This document shows, one piece after another, positions 23,237 through 33,318 of a stretch of 64,000 bases of DNA; within the stretch, counting starts at the first letter, position 1; every line of letters starts with the position of its first letter. Under the pieces are notes generated by a model. The model did no database searches and was not told where the DNA came from. It worked only from the letters and a program-made list of their open reading frames with translations. A program made the position numbers and the translations under genes. The stretch comes from Cryoendolithus antarcticus (lineage: Eukaryota; Ascomycota; Dothideomycetes; Cladosporiales; Cladosporiaceae), in contig NAJO01000012.1 in the NCBI GenBank assembly GCA_002077065.1, forward strand, positions 186,001 to 250,000. Direction: 5' to 3'.

Positions 23237-23975
23237 GGTGGACGAGAGATGCAGCGGTCGAAGGCTGCCAGTCGACGATGCTACCTAGAGTCCCAAAAGT
23301 GGCCAGGACGAATACATTAGCTCGTCAGGTACACGTACCTTCCACTTGCACATGATATCTTGAGTCTTGACATGTGCCAGGATGGGACCTCGGTGTGCCG
23401 GAGGATTGATCTTCCTTGCGCCGGCTGACATGACAGTGGGCTTGGCAGCAGCGCCATTCGGCCATCCTTCCGTCGCGTCTTCCAATGGGATCCAGCAGCC
23501 TTCACAATGCTGGCACAAATCGATTGCTGTGACGGAGGCGTGCATGGCGTCCGTCTCGGTTCTTCATTACGAGATTGAGGGCGCCGGTGGAGCTGTCTCC
23601 TCCAGTTCCTCCCGGGTCCGGCCTAGGTCGATGGAAGTGTTGCTGGTTGCACGGAAGTCGCGATCAGCACGCGGAAGTGTATGAACTGCGTCTAGCGCGA
23701 GCAATTGCCTCGACCTGCACTCGTGTAAGTGGTGGGCTACAGGTATAGCCGCTGACAATCAAGGTCTGATGCACTGAGGTAGCACGTCGCGTACTTCATG
23801 TCCACATTCACTTCATTCACCTCCTCCACGCTTGCAGTCAGGCCGTTCCTTCCTGCTCTTGTTCATGCATTGGCTTGTAGCTTCCTTGTCTGGTGATCTG
23901 AACACCTCCCGTTAGTCGAGAGATGCATCGAATCCCCACCCACGGACCGAACACTCAAACACTTCAGCCGCTCAG
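23237..23975. other. Divergent region, with possible 5' exon of the ABC-D gene
   Basis: About 740 bp between divergent genes. On the minus strand an ATG at 23545 opens 69 codons. These end at a good donor (23338, GTACGT); the matching acceptor (CTCTAG at 23285) would splice in frame through 16 codons to the ABC-D ATG at 23236. This may be a 5' leader with an intron, an upstream reading frame, or a real N-terminal extension. Confidence 0.4.
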
Positions 23976-24956
23976 ATGTCGAGTCTACCGCCTTGCTTCT
24001 TCCTGCAGCTATCGCCAGAGCTTCGTGAGTCCTTCTTCAAGGATTCGAATCATCAGGCGTGCGTCTTTCCAACTCAGCATAGGTACTTCAATCTACGAGT
24101 ACGCTATCCCGACCCATCAATGCTGCTTCATTGTCAGCCGCTCCCTTTGGCGTGACACCTGCTGCGATGCGCCGACGCCTCTAGGTCTCCTTGCTACTAG
24201 TCGCCAGATCTACTCGGAAGCACTGCCCCTCCATCTCGATCGTACGACATTCCTTTTCAGATGCAGGGCGCACCTGTGCAACCCGCACGGCGCTAAGCTT
24301 GGCAGACCCAGAGATGTTGCAATGCTGAAGCGTATGAAGCGCGTCGTGGTCAACATGCCGGCGACTTACAACCACTCTGCCGACGACGCCGCTTCTGCGG
24401 CTATGCGTCTGATGCGGGCCAGTGACTACTTTAAGGGTACCTGCCACCTTACTATTCGCATTGCCAATGAACACGGCGAGACCAACAAAACTCGCGGTCG
24501 TCTTCTCGTGTTCACTGCCATTCGCTCGCCTGGTCTCATCACTCTGGTGACACAGAATATGTCATACTCGGAGCACGCGAGCATAGATGTGTACAAGCCT
24601 CTTACGGGCTTCCGTGAGCTGACTGCACTGCTTGAGGAGTAAGTGTATTCGGTATTCTTTGGCATGTATGACTGGTGGCATGCATACTAATGCAATGTAG
24701 TATTGACGAGAATCCACGCAAACGTGGCTTCGCATCTCTTGACGACGTCTTTGGAGAAGACGACCGCAGCGATGCTTCGAGCATGAGGAGCTATCACAAC
24801 CGTTGGAGGCCCGACACCTTTCTGGACTGCTCGAATAACTCTTCCTGCGAATGCAAGCGCTGTCGCGTCTCCGATCCCGCAGACGAGCGTGAGGACAACT
24901 TGCGTACGGGGTACATGTCTGTCAATGGAACGCCACAGTATGCGGGCGAGGAGTAG
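23976..24956 (+). CDS. 2EXR/F-box-like protein (intact copy D)
   Basis: 286 aa in three exons: 23976-24024, 24083-24638 and 24701-24956, with introns of 58 and 62 bp. The short first exon reads FFLQLSPEL and the intron splits the next Arg codon, as in the decayed relatives at 9-13 kb. Exon 2 carries SIYEYAIPTHQCCF, LLATSRQIYSEALPLHLD and MKRVVVNMP. The last exon holds a small Cys motif, DCSNNSSCECKRC, also found in copy A. The ELRxxIYE opening and the TSRQIYSEA segment match the fungal 2EXR/F-box-like superfamily, whose role is mostly unknown. Without the first intron the frame would start at 23923 with a poor N-terminus, so the spliced model is preferred. All junctions keep frame and no lesion is seen. 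Confidence 0.72.
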
Positions 24957-25212
24957 GAATCACTTAGCGGAGGCTACCATGATTCGGGAGTCAACCGGCA
25001 CGGGCATGGAGGTGACTGGCATGATGGTGAGGGTTGAGCGTAGCACTATGTGGACTCTATGATCTCTAGTACCACCCAGAAAGATGCGCATAGCTAATCG
25101 TGAAAGCAATTTAGGCAGGGCGCACAACGCGAGTACCGACAGAAGTGCAGCGCTAATCACCAAGCGTTTGACTCCGGGATTAGAAGAACTGTTATTGAGT
25201 CATTCATCATCA

Positions 25213-25829
25213 TCAATTAACCAGATCCAACACCCTCAACCGCTCCAACTCCGCCTCCCGCTTCGCCACAACCTTTGCTGACATCTCCGACCCCACAAGC
25301 CCCCTGTAAACCATCCATCCTTTCCCCCTCGGCCCTCGCTTTCGATCCCACTCCACATAACTCTCAAACTCCATATTATTAATATCCAGATTCGCATGCA
25401 TCGTATGCGCTTGCTCGAGCGGCAGTCGTGTGATCTTGAACTTGTCCAAGTAAGCTCCCGATGCAAAATCGTAGAAGCGCTGATACAGCACGATCTCGTC
25501 CTTGGCCAGTGCCGCGGAGTCTAGTACGAGGAAGAGCGAGGTGTTGATCCGAGGAGCGTTGTAGCGCGCGATTAAGCGGTGCGTGTCTAGCATGTAGGCC
25601 TCTATGTCTGCCAGCGAGGCGTTGACCCATGCGTTGTCGAAGTCTCTAGGAGAGGGACTAGAGTCGGTGCCAGGTACCCAGCTGCGAGTTCGAGTTCGTA
25701 GGCATTTCGCGTTGTGATGATCGTCTGGACAAAGGCACCGTCGCCGTATTCCCAGTCGCGGAGGAAGGTCAGAGCGCGATTTAGAGCTTTGAGATCTGTG
25801 GGAGCTGTTACGAAGACCAGGCCGGTCAT
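25213..25829 (-). pseudogene. Broken copy 1 of a ~205-codon gene family of unknown function
   Basis: From ATG 25829 it reads MTGLVFVTAPTDLKALNRAL and RDWEYGDGAFVQT with ITTRNAYELE, all shared with the intact copy at 37744-38361. After TLVPL, near 25650, the frame is lost by one base; the next frame continues RDFDNAWVNASLADIEAYML through MHANLDINNMEFESY to the stop at 25213. Start to stop spans 617 bases, one short of the 618 of the intact gene, so a single 1-base deletion explains the break. No splice site pair nearby repairs it. First of three tandem copies in the same direction. Family function is unknown: no signal peptide or membrane segment is visible and the proteins are acidic. Confidence 0.72.
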
Positions 25830-26211
25830 GCTGGGTGGGTGAAGTCGACTCGAAGTGGTATGGGCAGGCGCAGGTGCGGAGATCGAGGCGCGGGTGCTGC
25901 GTGAGATAGATACACATGAGCCCAGAAGCTCACGCATCAAAATTATCACTATGGCCTCGCAGCCTGTCGGCACGCGAAGTGCGCTTGATTGGCGTTGCTG
26001 CCAACAATACCTCCTTGGCTAGCTACGGACGCGGGAGAATCTCGTGGCGGACAGTGGAGAACCGTTCGCCACACCTCAGATGTCTGATAGGGCATCATAG
26101 CTCTACGATGCGTATGCGTGTTACGCCAGCAAAGTCCCACTGCGTGGAACATGCCCTTGACCTGACGTTGATGTAAAAGCTCACTACGCTCATTAGTGAA
26201 TGGTCAATTCG
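25830..26211. other. Spacer between copies 1 and 2
   Basis: About 380 bp with no supported gene; by position it is the promoter side of copy 1. Confidence 0.4.
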
Positions 26212-26820
26212 TCAATCTACAAGCCCCAAAGCCCTCAACCTCTCCATCTCCACCTCCCGTGCTTCCAAGCTCTCCTCGAACAGATCCGGGCCCCCCACAC
26301 CAGCATACACCCACCAGCCATCCTCATCAGCCCCCTCATCCCCATCAGCAAAGTCCTCGAAACTCATGTTAGCCACATCCAGATTCACGAACATCGTATG
26401 CGCTTCCTCCATAGGCACGCGCACTCGCTTGAACTCTTCCTCTTACTCGTGCAGCTCTAGACTATATTCGCGCGTACAGAGCACGACTTCATCCGCTTCT
26501 AACCCTTCATCGTCTATCACCAAGAACAGCGTCGTGCGCACCCTGAACCTACTTTCGGGTAAACAGCGGTGTACGTCTCGCATGTACGCCTCTATATCGT
26601 CTAGTGACGCGGCCGTCCAGGCGTTTTCGTGAGGATCAGGGAGCGGGACTTCGGTGAGCGCGAGGGGATTTTTCGTGGTTTCGAGCTCGTAGGCGTTGCG
26701 TGTTGTTACTACGCAAAAACCGGGCTCGCCTTCGTTGTACTCCCAGTCGCGGAGGAGGGTGAGGGCACGATTAAGGGGTTTGAGGCGAGGTGAGGCGGTG
26801 ATGAAAACGAGGCCGGCCAT
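26212..26820 (-). pseudogene. Broken copy 2 of the ~205-codon family (premature stop)
   Basis: From ATG 26820 it reads MAGLVFITASPRLKPLNRAL, RDWEYNEGE, VTTRNAYELE, ENAWTAASLDDIEAYM and LFLVIDDEGLEADEV. An in-frame TAA at 26445-26443 then interrupts it after 125 codons. The same frame resumes at once with EEEFKRVRVPMEEAHTMFVN and LDVANMSFEDF to the normal C-terminus at 26212. Total length is 203 codons, matching its relatives, so only one codon is wrong; CAA or GAA to TAA would need one base change. A donor-like GTAAGA overlaps the stop, but no acceptor at usable distance keeps the conserved residues. Readthrough cannot be excluded. Confidence 0.72.
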
Positions 26821-27202
26821 CTTTCTGGAGGAGCTCGAGTTTGGTCGAATGGGTGTGTTGGATTGCAAGACAGTGGGATATGGTGGACTGGTTTTGGGTG
26901 GAATTCTACTTACTCACCGGTCTCTAGGAAAGTCGCTAATGCAGTTTGATGCCCTGTTGAAGATGGCCGCCTGCTTGATATGAGTCTCATTGGGAGCTGA
27001 ACGTGCTGCTGCCTACCGTGCACAATCATTGTCTGGAAGGGCGCGGCTGGATTCGACTCAGACAGCTCGCATATGTCGGCAATTTGACTCTGGAGGGGTG
27101 ATGTTGAGACTTGGACGAGGGACCAGTGCCCCGACTGGGCATGAAGTTACTTTCACGATACGCTCACTGAAAGTTCGTCCATCACACGAGAAACGGCAAA
27201 AC
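26821..27202. other. Spacer between copies 2 and 3
   Basis: About 380 bp without a supported gene, the same length as the spacer between copies 1 and 2, as expected for a tandem duplication unit of about 1 kb. Confidence 0.4.
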
Positions 27203-27827
27203 TCAATCTACTAGGCCCTCGCCTCTCAACCTCTCGATCTCCCGCTCCCGCTCCCGCTCCTCCCTCTCCTTCTCAGGCAGATCGTCCCCAAAATCAACGT
27301 ACTCGAACCATCCCTCCGCATCTCCCTCCTGCCAGTCCGTGAAGTCCCGAAAATCCATATTCGCCAGATCCAAATTGACAAATATTGAGTGTACTTTCTT
27401 CCAAGGTAGTCTTACCTTATCGAATTTGTCGGTCAGAACAATATCGTCTTCATCGTCTACATCATCGTCCACGTGTCGCTCTAGCAGGACCACCGTGCCA
27501 TTTCGAAGGCCCTCCTCATCGATGACGATGAACTGCGCTGTTGGTGTGCCAGCGTTGGTCGTTTCACCGAGTCCGCGGGTGATTTCTAGCATGTAAGACT
27601 CCAGGTTGGGGATGGTTGCGTTGGTCCCAGGCGTTCTCGAAGTTCTGCGGCAAGGGAACGAGAGTGGGTGGTACTGGGTCTGCTTCGACTTCGTAGGCAT
27701 TGCGACTCCTGACTAAGTGGAAGTTGGAGCTACCGGAGTCAAACAGCCAGTCGCGGAGCGTTGTGAGGGCGAGATGCAGGCGTTTGTGGTCCAGGAGAGC
27801 GGCGGTGAGGAACAGGAGGCCGGTCAT
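27203..27827 (-). pseudogene. Broken copy 3 of the ~205-codon family (frameshift)
   Basis: From ATG 27827 it reads MTGLLFLTAALLDHKRLHLA, RDWLFDSGSSNFHLV, RSRNAYEVEAD and NFENAW. Near 27625 one extra base (in TGGGACC) shifts the frame. The other frame continues TNATIPNLESYMLEITRGL, FIVIDEEGLRNGTVVLLERH, VRLPWKKVHSIFVNLDLANM and ends at 27203 after an Arg/Glu-rich tail. Start to stop is 625 bases, one more than 208 codons, so a single 1-base insertion is enough. It contains an acidic insert (DDDVDDEDD) also present in acidic form in the intact copy (EDAEEDEDGG). Upstream is the xanthine dehydrogenase promoter, transcribed the other way. Confidence 0.72.
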
Positions 27828-28507
27828 GTTGAGACGTCGTTGTGCTCGAAAGGTAGGGCCCTCGATCGAGAGGATGGAATGGAAGAATGAAGATGGAAGA
27901 AGACTTATTGCTCGTTACCTGAATAGCATTCATCGCGACTTCGATGGACTGTTGTACGTGCGGACTGTTGACTTTGCAGCTAGTGATCCTCTGTCTATTG
28001 GTGGCGAGGACCGTTGGTGCGGAAAGGCATTGCTGCCTATCCTGCGAGGCTACTTCAACGAAGCTTACTCCACTTCGTAGATACAAGCCTCTGCGCAATG
28101 CATCTTGCAACAACTCATCATACAAGCGTGTTTAGTTCATGTGAGGAAAGGGGTGTTACTCTTATGCCATCGATCGGAGGTCAGCGAGGATGCCAAGGCG
28201 GCCAGTGATTGCTTCTTTGACACAGATCGATTCCGCCCCGCTGTCCCACACTTCACGCCTTCGGTCAGATGCGCTGCAAGATAAGGACGATGCAATGCCC
28301 ACTCAGGCATTGCGAAGGTAGGTATTGCTTTCTTTCCTTTCATCTCTCATAATAACGTCAATTTCGACATCGCCAAATTGACAGTTGCATTCCTTGGGGT
28401 GAAGCCACTGACTGCACCGAGAGGAGCATCACCGAGTGCAGAGCCAGTGCGTTTTGGTGCTATTATAGCCCAATCGATTGTACGCGACCCCAACAACTTC
28501 GCGGACA
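27828..28507. other. Promoter region of xanthine dehydrogenase
   Basis: About 680 bp between divergent genes, with only short unmatched open frames. It contains one clear GATA-factor site on the plus strand at 28279-28285. Confidence 0.5.
28279..28285 (+). promoter_or_regulatory. GATA-type (HGATAR) site upstream of xanthine dehydrogenase
   Basis: AGATAAG, about 225 bp before the start codon, matches the HGATAR site bound by AreA-type nitrogen regulators, which control purine-use genes in Aspergillus. A single short site could occur by chance. I did not find the CGG-N6-CCG pair expected for the purine activator UaY. Confidence 0.3.
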
Positions 28508-31500
28508 ATGGCGCCCGGTCTGCTTGTGTCCGAGCCGGCGGTCGACCCTTCCCAGACCCGCTCCCTCGGCGCCATCACTGAAGAGTGGCACGACACCATC
28601 GTCTTCTACCTGAACGGCACGAAGGTCTCGCTCGACACCGCAGACCCAGAGATCACCCTCCTTGAGTATCTCCGAGGTATCGGCCTAACAGGTACCAAGC
28701 TTGGCTGCGCGGAAGGTGGCTGCGGCGCGTGTACAGTGGTAGTATCGCAGTACAATCCGACCACGAAGAAAATCTACCATGCAAGTACGAACGCATGCCT
28801 GGCACCGCTGGTCAGTGTGGATGGAAAGCATGTTATTACGGTCGAGGGCATCGGGAAGGTGGACAAGCCACATCCAGTGCAGGAGAGGATCGCCAAGGGA
28901 AACGGCAGTCAGTGTGGATTCTGCACTCCTGGCATAGTGATGAGCGCGTATGCGCTGTTGCGGAATCACGACAACCCCAGCGAGCAAGAAGTCGAGGAGG
29001 CGTTCGACGGGAATTTGTGTCGGTGTACCGGGTACAGACCCATACTGGATGCAGCACAAACGTTCAGCGCCAAGCGGAGTTGCGGTATGAGCACGGCGAA
29101 CGGTGGAAAAGGGTGCTGTATGGAGAACGGAGGCAGTAATGGGTGTGGCGGCAAAAAGGTTGAGGGAGACGACCAGCCGATCAAGAGATTCACACCGCCA
29201 GGTTTGATCGAGTACAACAAGGACACCGAGCTGATCTTCCCGCCTGCGCTGAAGAAGCATGACTTCCGACCACTTGCGTTCGGCAATAAGCGAAAGCGAT
29301 GGTTCAGACCGACACGACTTGATCAGCTACTGGAGCTGAAGTCTGCATATCCTAGTGCAAAGCTGATTGGCGGCAGCACGGAGACGCAGATCGAGGTCAA
29401 GTTCAAGGCCATGAACTACACCCACTCCGTATACATGGGTGATATCGTGGAGCTGCGGCAGTACGAGTTCAAAGATGATCACCTGGAGGTTGGTGCGAAC
29501 ATCACACTCACTGATCTTGAGGATCTGTCAAAGCAGGCTGTGGAGAGATACGGAGCCCACGCTGGCCAGCCGTTCCAGGCTATCTACCACCAGCTGCGCT
29601 ACTTCGCCGGTAGACAGATACGGAATGTTGGCACGCCTGCCGGTAATCTCGCCACTGCGTCGCCGATCTCAGATCTGAACCCTGTGCTTGTTGCACTCAA
29701 CGCGACACTCATCGCGATGAGCGTACACGAGACGATCGAGATCCCCATGAGCGAGTTCTTCCAGGGCTATCGCGTCACAGCACTCCCTCCCGATGCCATC
29801 ATTGCGGCGATCAGGATCCCAGTATTTGGCAAGGGCGAGTACATGCGTGCTTACAAGCAAGCAAAGCGCAAGGACGACGATATTGCAATCGTCAACTCCG
29901 CCCTACGTGTCAAGCTCTCAGACGATAATGTAGTCGAGGACTGCTCGCTGGTCTACGGAGGCATGGCGCCGATCACCACAGCAGCCAAGAAAGCCATGAC
30001 ATGGCTTAAAGGCAAGACCTTTACTGATCCGAAGACTCTCGAGGGCGTCATGTCAGAGCTGGAACAAGATTTTGACCTCCGGTTCGGCGTGCCAGGTGGT
30101 ATGGCAACTTACCGCAAGACCCTCGCGTTGGGCTTCTTCTACCGCTTCTACCATGAGATCCTCTCTACGCTCCCGTCTGCTCAGAAGCAGGAGATCGATC
30201 AGGACTGTATCGAGGAGATTGAGCGCGAGATCAGTAAGGGCACTAAGGATCACACTGTCGGTGAGGCGTACGAGCAGAAGATTCTTGGCAAGGAGCGACC
30301 GCATGTAGCGGCTATGAAGCAATGCACAGGTGAAGCACAGTACACCGACGATATTCCGCTGCAGAAGAATGAGCTCTACGGCTGCCTGGTGCTCTCTCAG
30401 AGAGCACACGCGAAGATTGTCTCTGTTGACTCAGCGCCTGCCCTGGATCTTCCCGGCGTAGCAGCCTACGTCGACCACAATGATCTGCCTAACAAGGAGG
30501 CGAATTGGTGGGGCGCGCCAGTCTGTGACGAGACCTTCTTCGCCGTAGACGAAGTCTTCACACATGGTCAGCCTATCGGTGTGGTCCTCGGCACTTCCGC
30601 AAAGGTAGCCGAAGCCGGCGCCCGCGCGGTGAAGGTCGTGTACGAGGATCTGCCAGCTATCTTCACGATCGAAGAAGCGATCGAGAAGGAGAGTTACTTC
30701 GATCACTACCGCTTCATCAACAACGGCGATGTCGACAAGGCTTTCGCCGAAGCGGACCACGTCTTCAGTGGTGTGGCGCGGATGGGCGGGCAGGAGCATT
30801 TCTATCTCGAGACCAACGCTGCGGTTGCAATCCCGAAGCCCGAGGACGGCGAGATGGAGATCTGGTCCTCGACGCAGAACCCGAGTGAGACGCAAGCGTA
30901 TGTTGCGCAGGTCACTGGTGTAGCGGCGAACAAGATCGTGTCAAAGGTGAAGAGACTTGGTGGTGGGTTTGGTGGTAAGGAGACGAGGAGTATTCAGCTA
31001 GCGGCTATCTGTGCTATCGCGGCAAAGAAAGTGCAGAGACCTGTGAGGTGTATGCTGAATCGCGATGAAGACATCTTGACAAGTGGTCAGCGACATCCGT
31101 TCTTGGCAAGGTGGAAGGTGGCGGTGAACAAGGACGGGATGCTGCAAGCACTTGATGCTGATGTCTTCAATAACGGAGGCTGGAGTCAAGATTTGTCTGG
31201 CGCTGTTGTGGACCGCGCACTAAGCCACATCGATGGCTGCTACAAGATCCCGAACGTCTTCGTCCGCGGCCGCATAGCGAAGACCAACACCGTCAGCAAC
31301 ACGGCTTTCCGAGGTTTCGGTGGACCGCAAGGGATGTTCATCGCAGAGACGTATATGGAAGAGATCGCCGACCACCTCAAAATCCCCGTCGAGGAATTGC
31401 GACAGAAGAACATGTACAAGACAAATGAGCCAACGCACTTCAAGCAAGAGCTCAAGGACTGGTACGTCCCGTTGATGTACAAGCAAGTCCTTGAAGAAAG

Positions 31501-32578
31501 CAAGTACGCCCAACGCCGAGCGGAGATCGAGACCTTCAACAAGGAGCACAAGTGGAAGAAGCGCGGCATCTCCATCATCCCTACGAAGTTCGGCATCTCC
31601 TTCACAGCCCTCTTTCTCAACCAAGCCGGCGCGCTAGTACACATCTACCACGACGGCTCTGTGCTGGTAGCCCATGGCGGCACTGAAATGGGTCAAGGTC
31701 TGCACACCAAGATGACCATGATCGCCGCCGAAGCGCTGGGCGTGCCGCAGGAGAACGTCTATATTTCCGAGACGGCCACGAATACAGTGGCCAACACGTC
31801 CTCGACCGCCGCGTCCGCTTCCTCGGATTTGAACGGCTACGCGATTTGGAACGCTTGTGAGCAGCTGAACGAGCGGCTGGCGCCTTTCCGCGAGAAGTTA
31901 GGCAAAGAGGCGACGATGAAACAATTAGCGCACGCGGCATACTTCGATCGCGTCAATCTGTCCGCGAACGGGTTCTACAAGACGCCCGACATCGGGTATG
32001 TCTGGGGTCCTAACACCGGGCAGATGTTCTTCTACTTCACGCAGGGTGTTGCGGCGGCAGAAGTCGAGATCGACTGTCTGACTGGCGACTGGACGACAAG
32101 GAGAGCGGACATCAAGATGGATGTTGGACGGTCGATCAATCCTGCGATCGACTACGGACAGATTGAGGGCGCTTTTGTGCAAGGTCTCGGACTCTTCACG
32201 ATGGAAGAAAGTCTCTGGCATCGCGCCTCAGGCTCGATCTTCACCCGCGGCCCAGGCGCGTACAAAATCCCTGGCTTCCGCGACATACCCCAAGAATTCA
32301 ACGTCAGTCTACTGAAAGACGTCAATTGGGAGAACCTGCGGACCATCCAGCGGAGTCGTGGCGTTGGCGAGCCGCCGCTGTTCTTGGGGAGCTGTGTCTT
32401 CTTCGCTATTCGCGATGCGCTTAAGGCCGCTAGGAAGGAGTGGGGTGTTGAGGATTTGCTGAGTCTGAGGAGTCCGGCTACGGTTGAGAGAATCAGGAAT
32501 TCGGTCGAGGATCCGATTTTGAAGAGGGCGGAGGTTAAGGCAAGGGAGGGGGAGAAGAGCTTTTTTGTTAGTACTTAG
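28508..32578 (+). CDS. hxA: Xanthine dehydrogenase / purine hydroxylase I
   Basis: 1356 aa, one exon, matching the ~1360 aa of the family. It oxidises hypoxanthine to xanthine and urate using a molybdenum cofactor, two 2Fe-2S clusters, FAD and NAD+. The N-terminal ferredoxin-like cluster has CAEGGCGACTV; the second cluster has CGFCTPGIV and LCRCTGYRPIL. The FAD domain shows KLIGGSTETQIEVKF and GTPAGNLATASPISDLNP. The molybdenum domain shows GQEHFYLETNA, AFRGFGGPQGMF (substrate Arg), GGTEMGQGLHTKM and GVGEPPLFLG (catalytic Glu). These active-site residues match xanthine dehydrogenase rather than aldehyde oxidase. I start at ATG 28508 (MAPGLLVSEP); an upstream TTG at 28478 is not a start. The hxA symbol follows Aspergillus usage; the paralogous nicotinate hydroxylase HxnS is a less likely alternative. 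Confidence 0.95.
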   Translation: MAPGLLVSEPAVDPSQTRSLGAITEEWHDTIVFYLNGTKVSLDTADPEITLLEYLRGIGLTGTKLGCAEGGCGACTVVVSQYNPTTKKIYHASTNACLAPLVSVDGKHVITVEGIGKVDKPHPVQERIAKGNGSQCGFCTPGIVMSAYALLRNHDNPSEQEVEEAFDGNLCRCTGYRPILDAAQTFSAKRSCGMSTANGGKGCCMENGGSNGCGGKKVEGDDQPIKRFTPPGLIEYNKDTELIFPPALKKHDFRPLAFGNKRKRWFRPTRLDQLLELKSAYPSAKLIGGSTETQIEVKFKAMNYTHSVYMGDIVELRQYEFKDDHLEVGANITLTDLEDLSKQAVERYGAHAGQPFQAIYHQLRYFAGRQIRNVGTPAGNLATASPISDLNPVLVALNATLIAMSVHETIEIPMSEFFQGYRVTALPPDAIIAAIRIPVFGKGEYMRAYKQAKRKDDDIAIVNSALRVKLSDDNVVEDCSLVYGGMAPITTAAKKAMTWLKGKTFTDPKTLEGVMSELEQDFDLRFGVPGGMATYRKTLALGFFYRFYHEILSTLPSAQKQEIDQDCIEEIEREISKGTKDHTVGEAYEQKILGKERPHVAAMKQCTGEAQYTDDIPLQKNELYGCLVLSQRAHAKIVSVDSAPALDLPGVAAYVDHNDLPNKEANWWGAPVCDETFFAVDEVFTHGQPIGVVLGTSAKVAEAGARAVKVVYEDLPAIFTIEEAIEKESYFDHYRFINNGDVDKAFAEADHVFSGVARMGGQEHFYLETNAAVAIPKPEDGEMEIWSSTQNPSETQAYVAQVTGVAANKIVSKVKRLGGGFGGKETRSIQLAAICAIAAKKVQRPVRCMLNRDEDILTSGQRHPFLARWKVAVNKDGMLQALDADVFNNGGWSQDLSGAVVDRALSHIDGCYKIPNVFVRGRIAKTNTVSNTAFRGFGGPQGMFIAETYMEEIADHLKIPVEELRQKNMYKTNEPTHFKQELKDWYVPLMYKQVLEESKYAQRRAEIETFNKEHKWKKRGISIIPTKFGISFTALFLNQAGALVHIYHDGSVLVAHGGTEMGQGLHTKMTMIAAEALGVPQENVYISETATNTVANTSSTAASASSDLNGYAIWNACEQLNERLAPFREKLGKEATMKQLAHAAYFDRVNLSANGFYKTPDIGYVWGPNTGQMFFYFTQGVAAAEVEIDCLTGDWTTRRADIKMDVGRSINPAIDYGQIEGAFVQGLGLFTMEESLWHRASGSIFTRGPGAYKIPGFRDIPQEFNVSLLKDVNWENLRTIQRSRGVGEPPLFLGSCVFFAIRDALKAARKEWGVEDLLSLRSPATVERIRNSVEDPILKRAEVKAREGEKSFFVST

Positions 32579-33318
32579 GATTGGCAAGCGAGGCTGATTT
32601 ATGACATTGTATGTTCTTGTTCCATGTCGCCCTCGCATCATCTGCTTTCGAGGATGGCATGCGTTGTGACACCGCGGCACATATAGCGTCTCCTGTCTGG
32701 CATATGTTACTACCCATAGGCATTCATCGGGGAAAAAGCAGATGGGACATGTCACATTGATCTGCAGTACAACATCGCTCTGCTGGAATAGACACTGTCA
32801 GGAAGTTAGGTTTGACCTGCAGAACAAGGTTTGATCTGCACCAGGCTTGACCGCAGGTGCAAATTATGTAAGTTCTATCACAAGATATTGAGTCACTATT
32901 CCGCCCTTGTTGCACTGTCCCTCTATCGAACGTTCTGTAGCGACGACCAAACTCACTGACTACGCTCGCTGTTCCTCACCTATGGCACCTCCAAAAGTGC
33001 ATCAACGAAGGTCGTTCGCATCTGGTCGCGGCGTGCTCCAGACGGAACCCTACACAAGCCACAATCCTCTCCAGCTCCGAGCCAGGTGGTGGCTTCTGGC
33101 CAGGCTTAATTCATGAACATTGCCACACCCTGCTTCTTGGAGTGTCGCATAATTTATGTTGGGTCGACCGTTCAGCCAAGCGCCACTGGTCGTCGAGGGT
33201 TTCTTGACCCCGGTAATGCAAGCCATGGTCTTTCATGGCAAACTACTACTAAAGCAAAGTACTGTAGTCGTTTCGCTCTGTTGCCTTTGTCATTTTTCTT
33301 CCGTGGCCGCTCGCAGTC
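32579..33318. other. Intergenic region
   Basis: About 740 bp between two plus-strand genes. Around 32810-32865 a gtttgacctgcag / ggtttgatctgcac / gcttgaccgcagg motif occurs three times, close together and imperfect. No gene supported. Confidence 0.45.

Noticed and set aside
25213..27827. Programmed frameshifting or stop readthrough as an explanation for the broken trio
   Set aside because: The three lesions differ in type and position and no common slippery sequence is seen; the intact copy needs no recoding. Kept only as a remote option.
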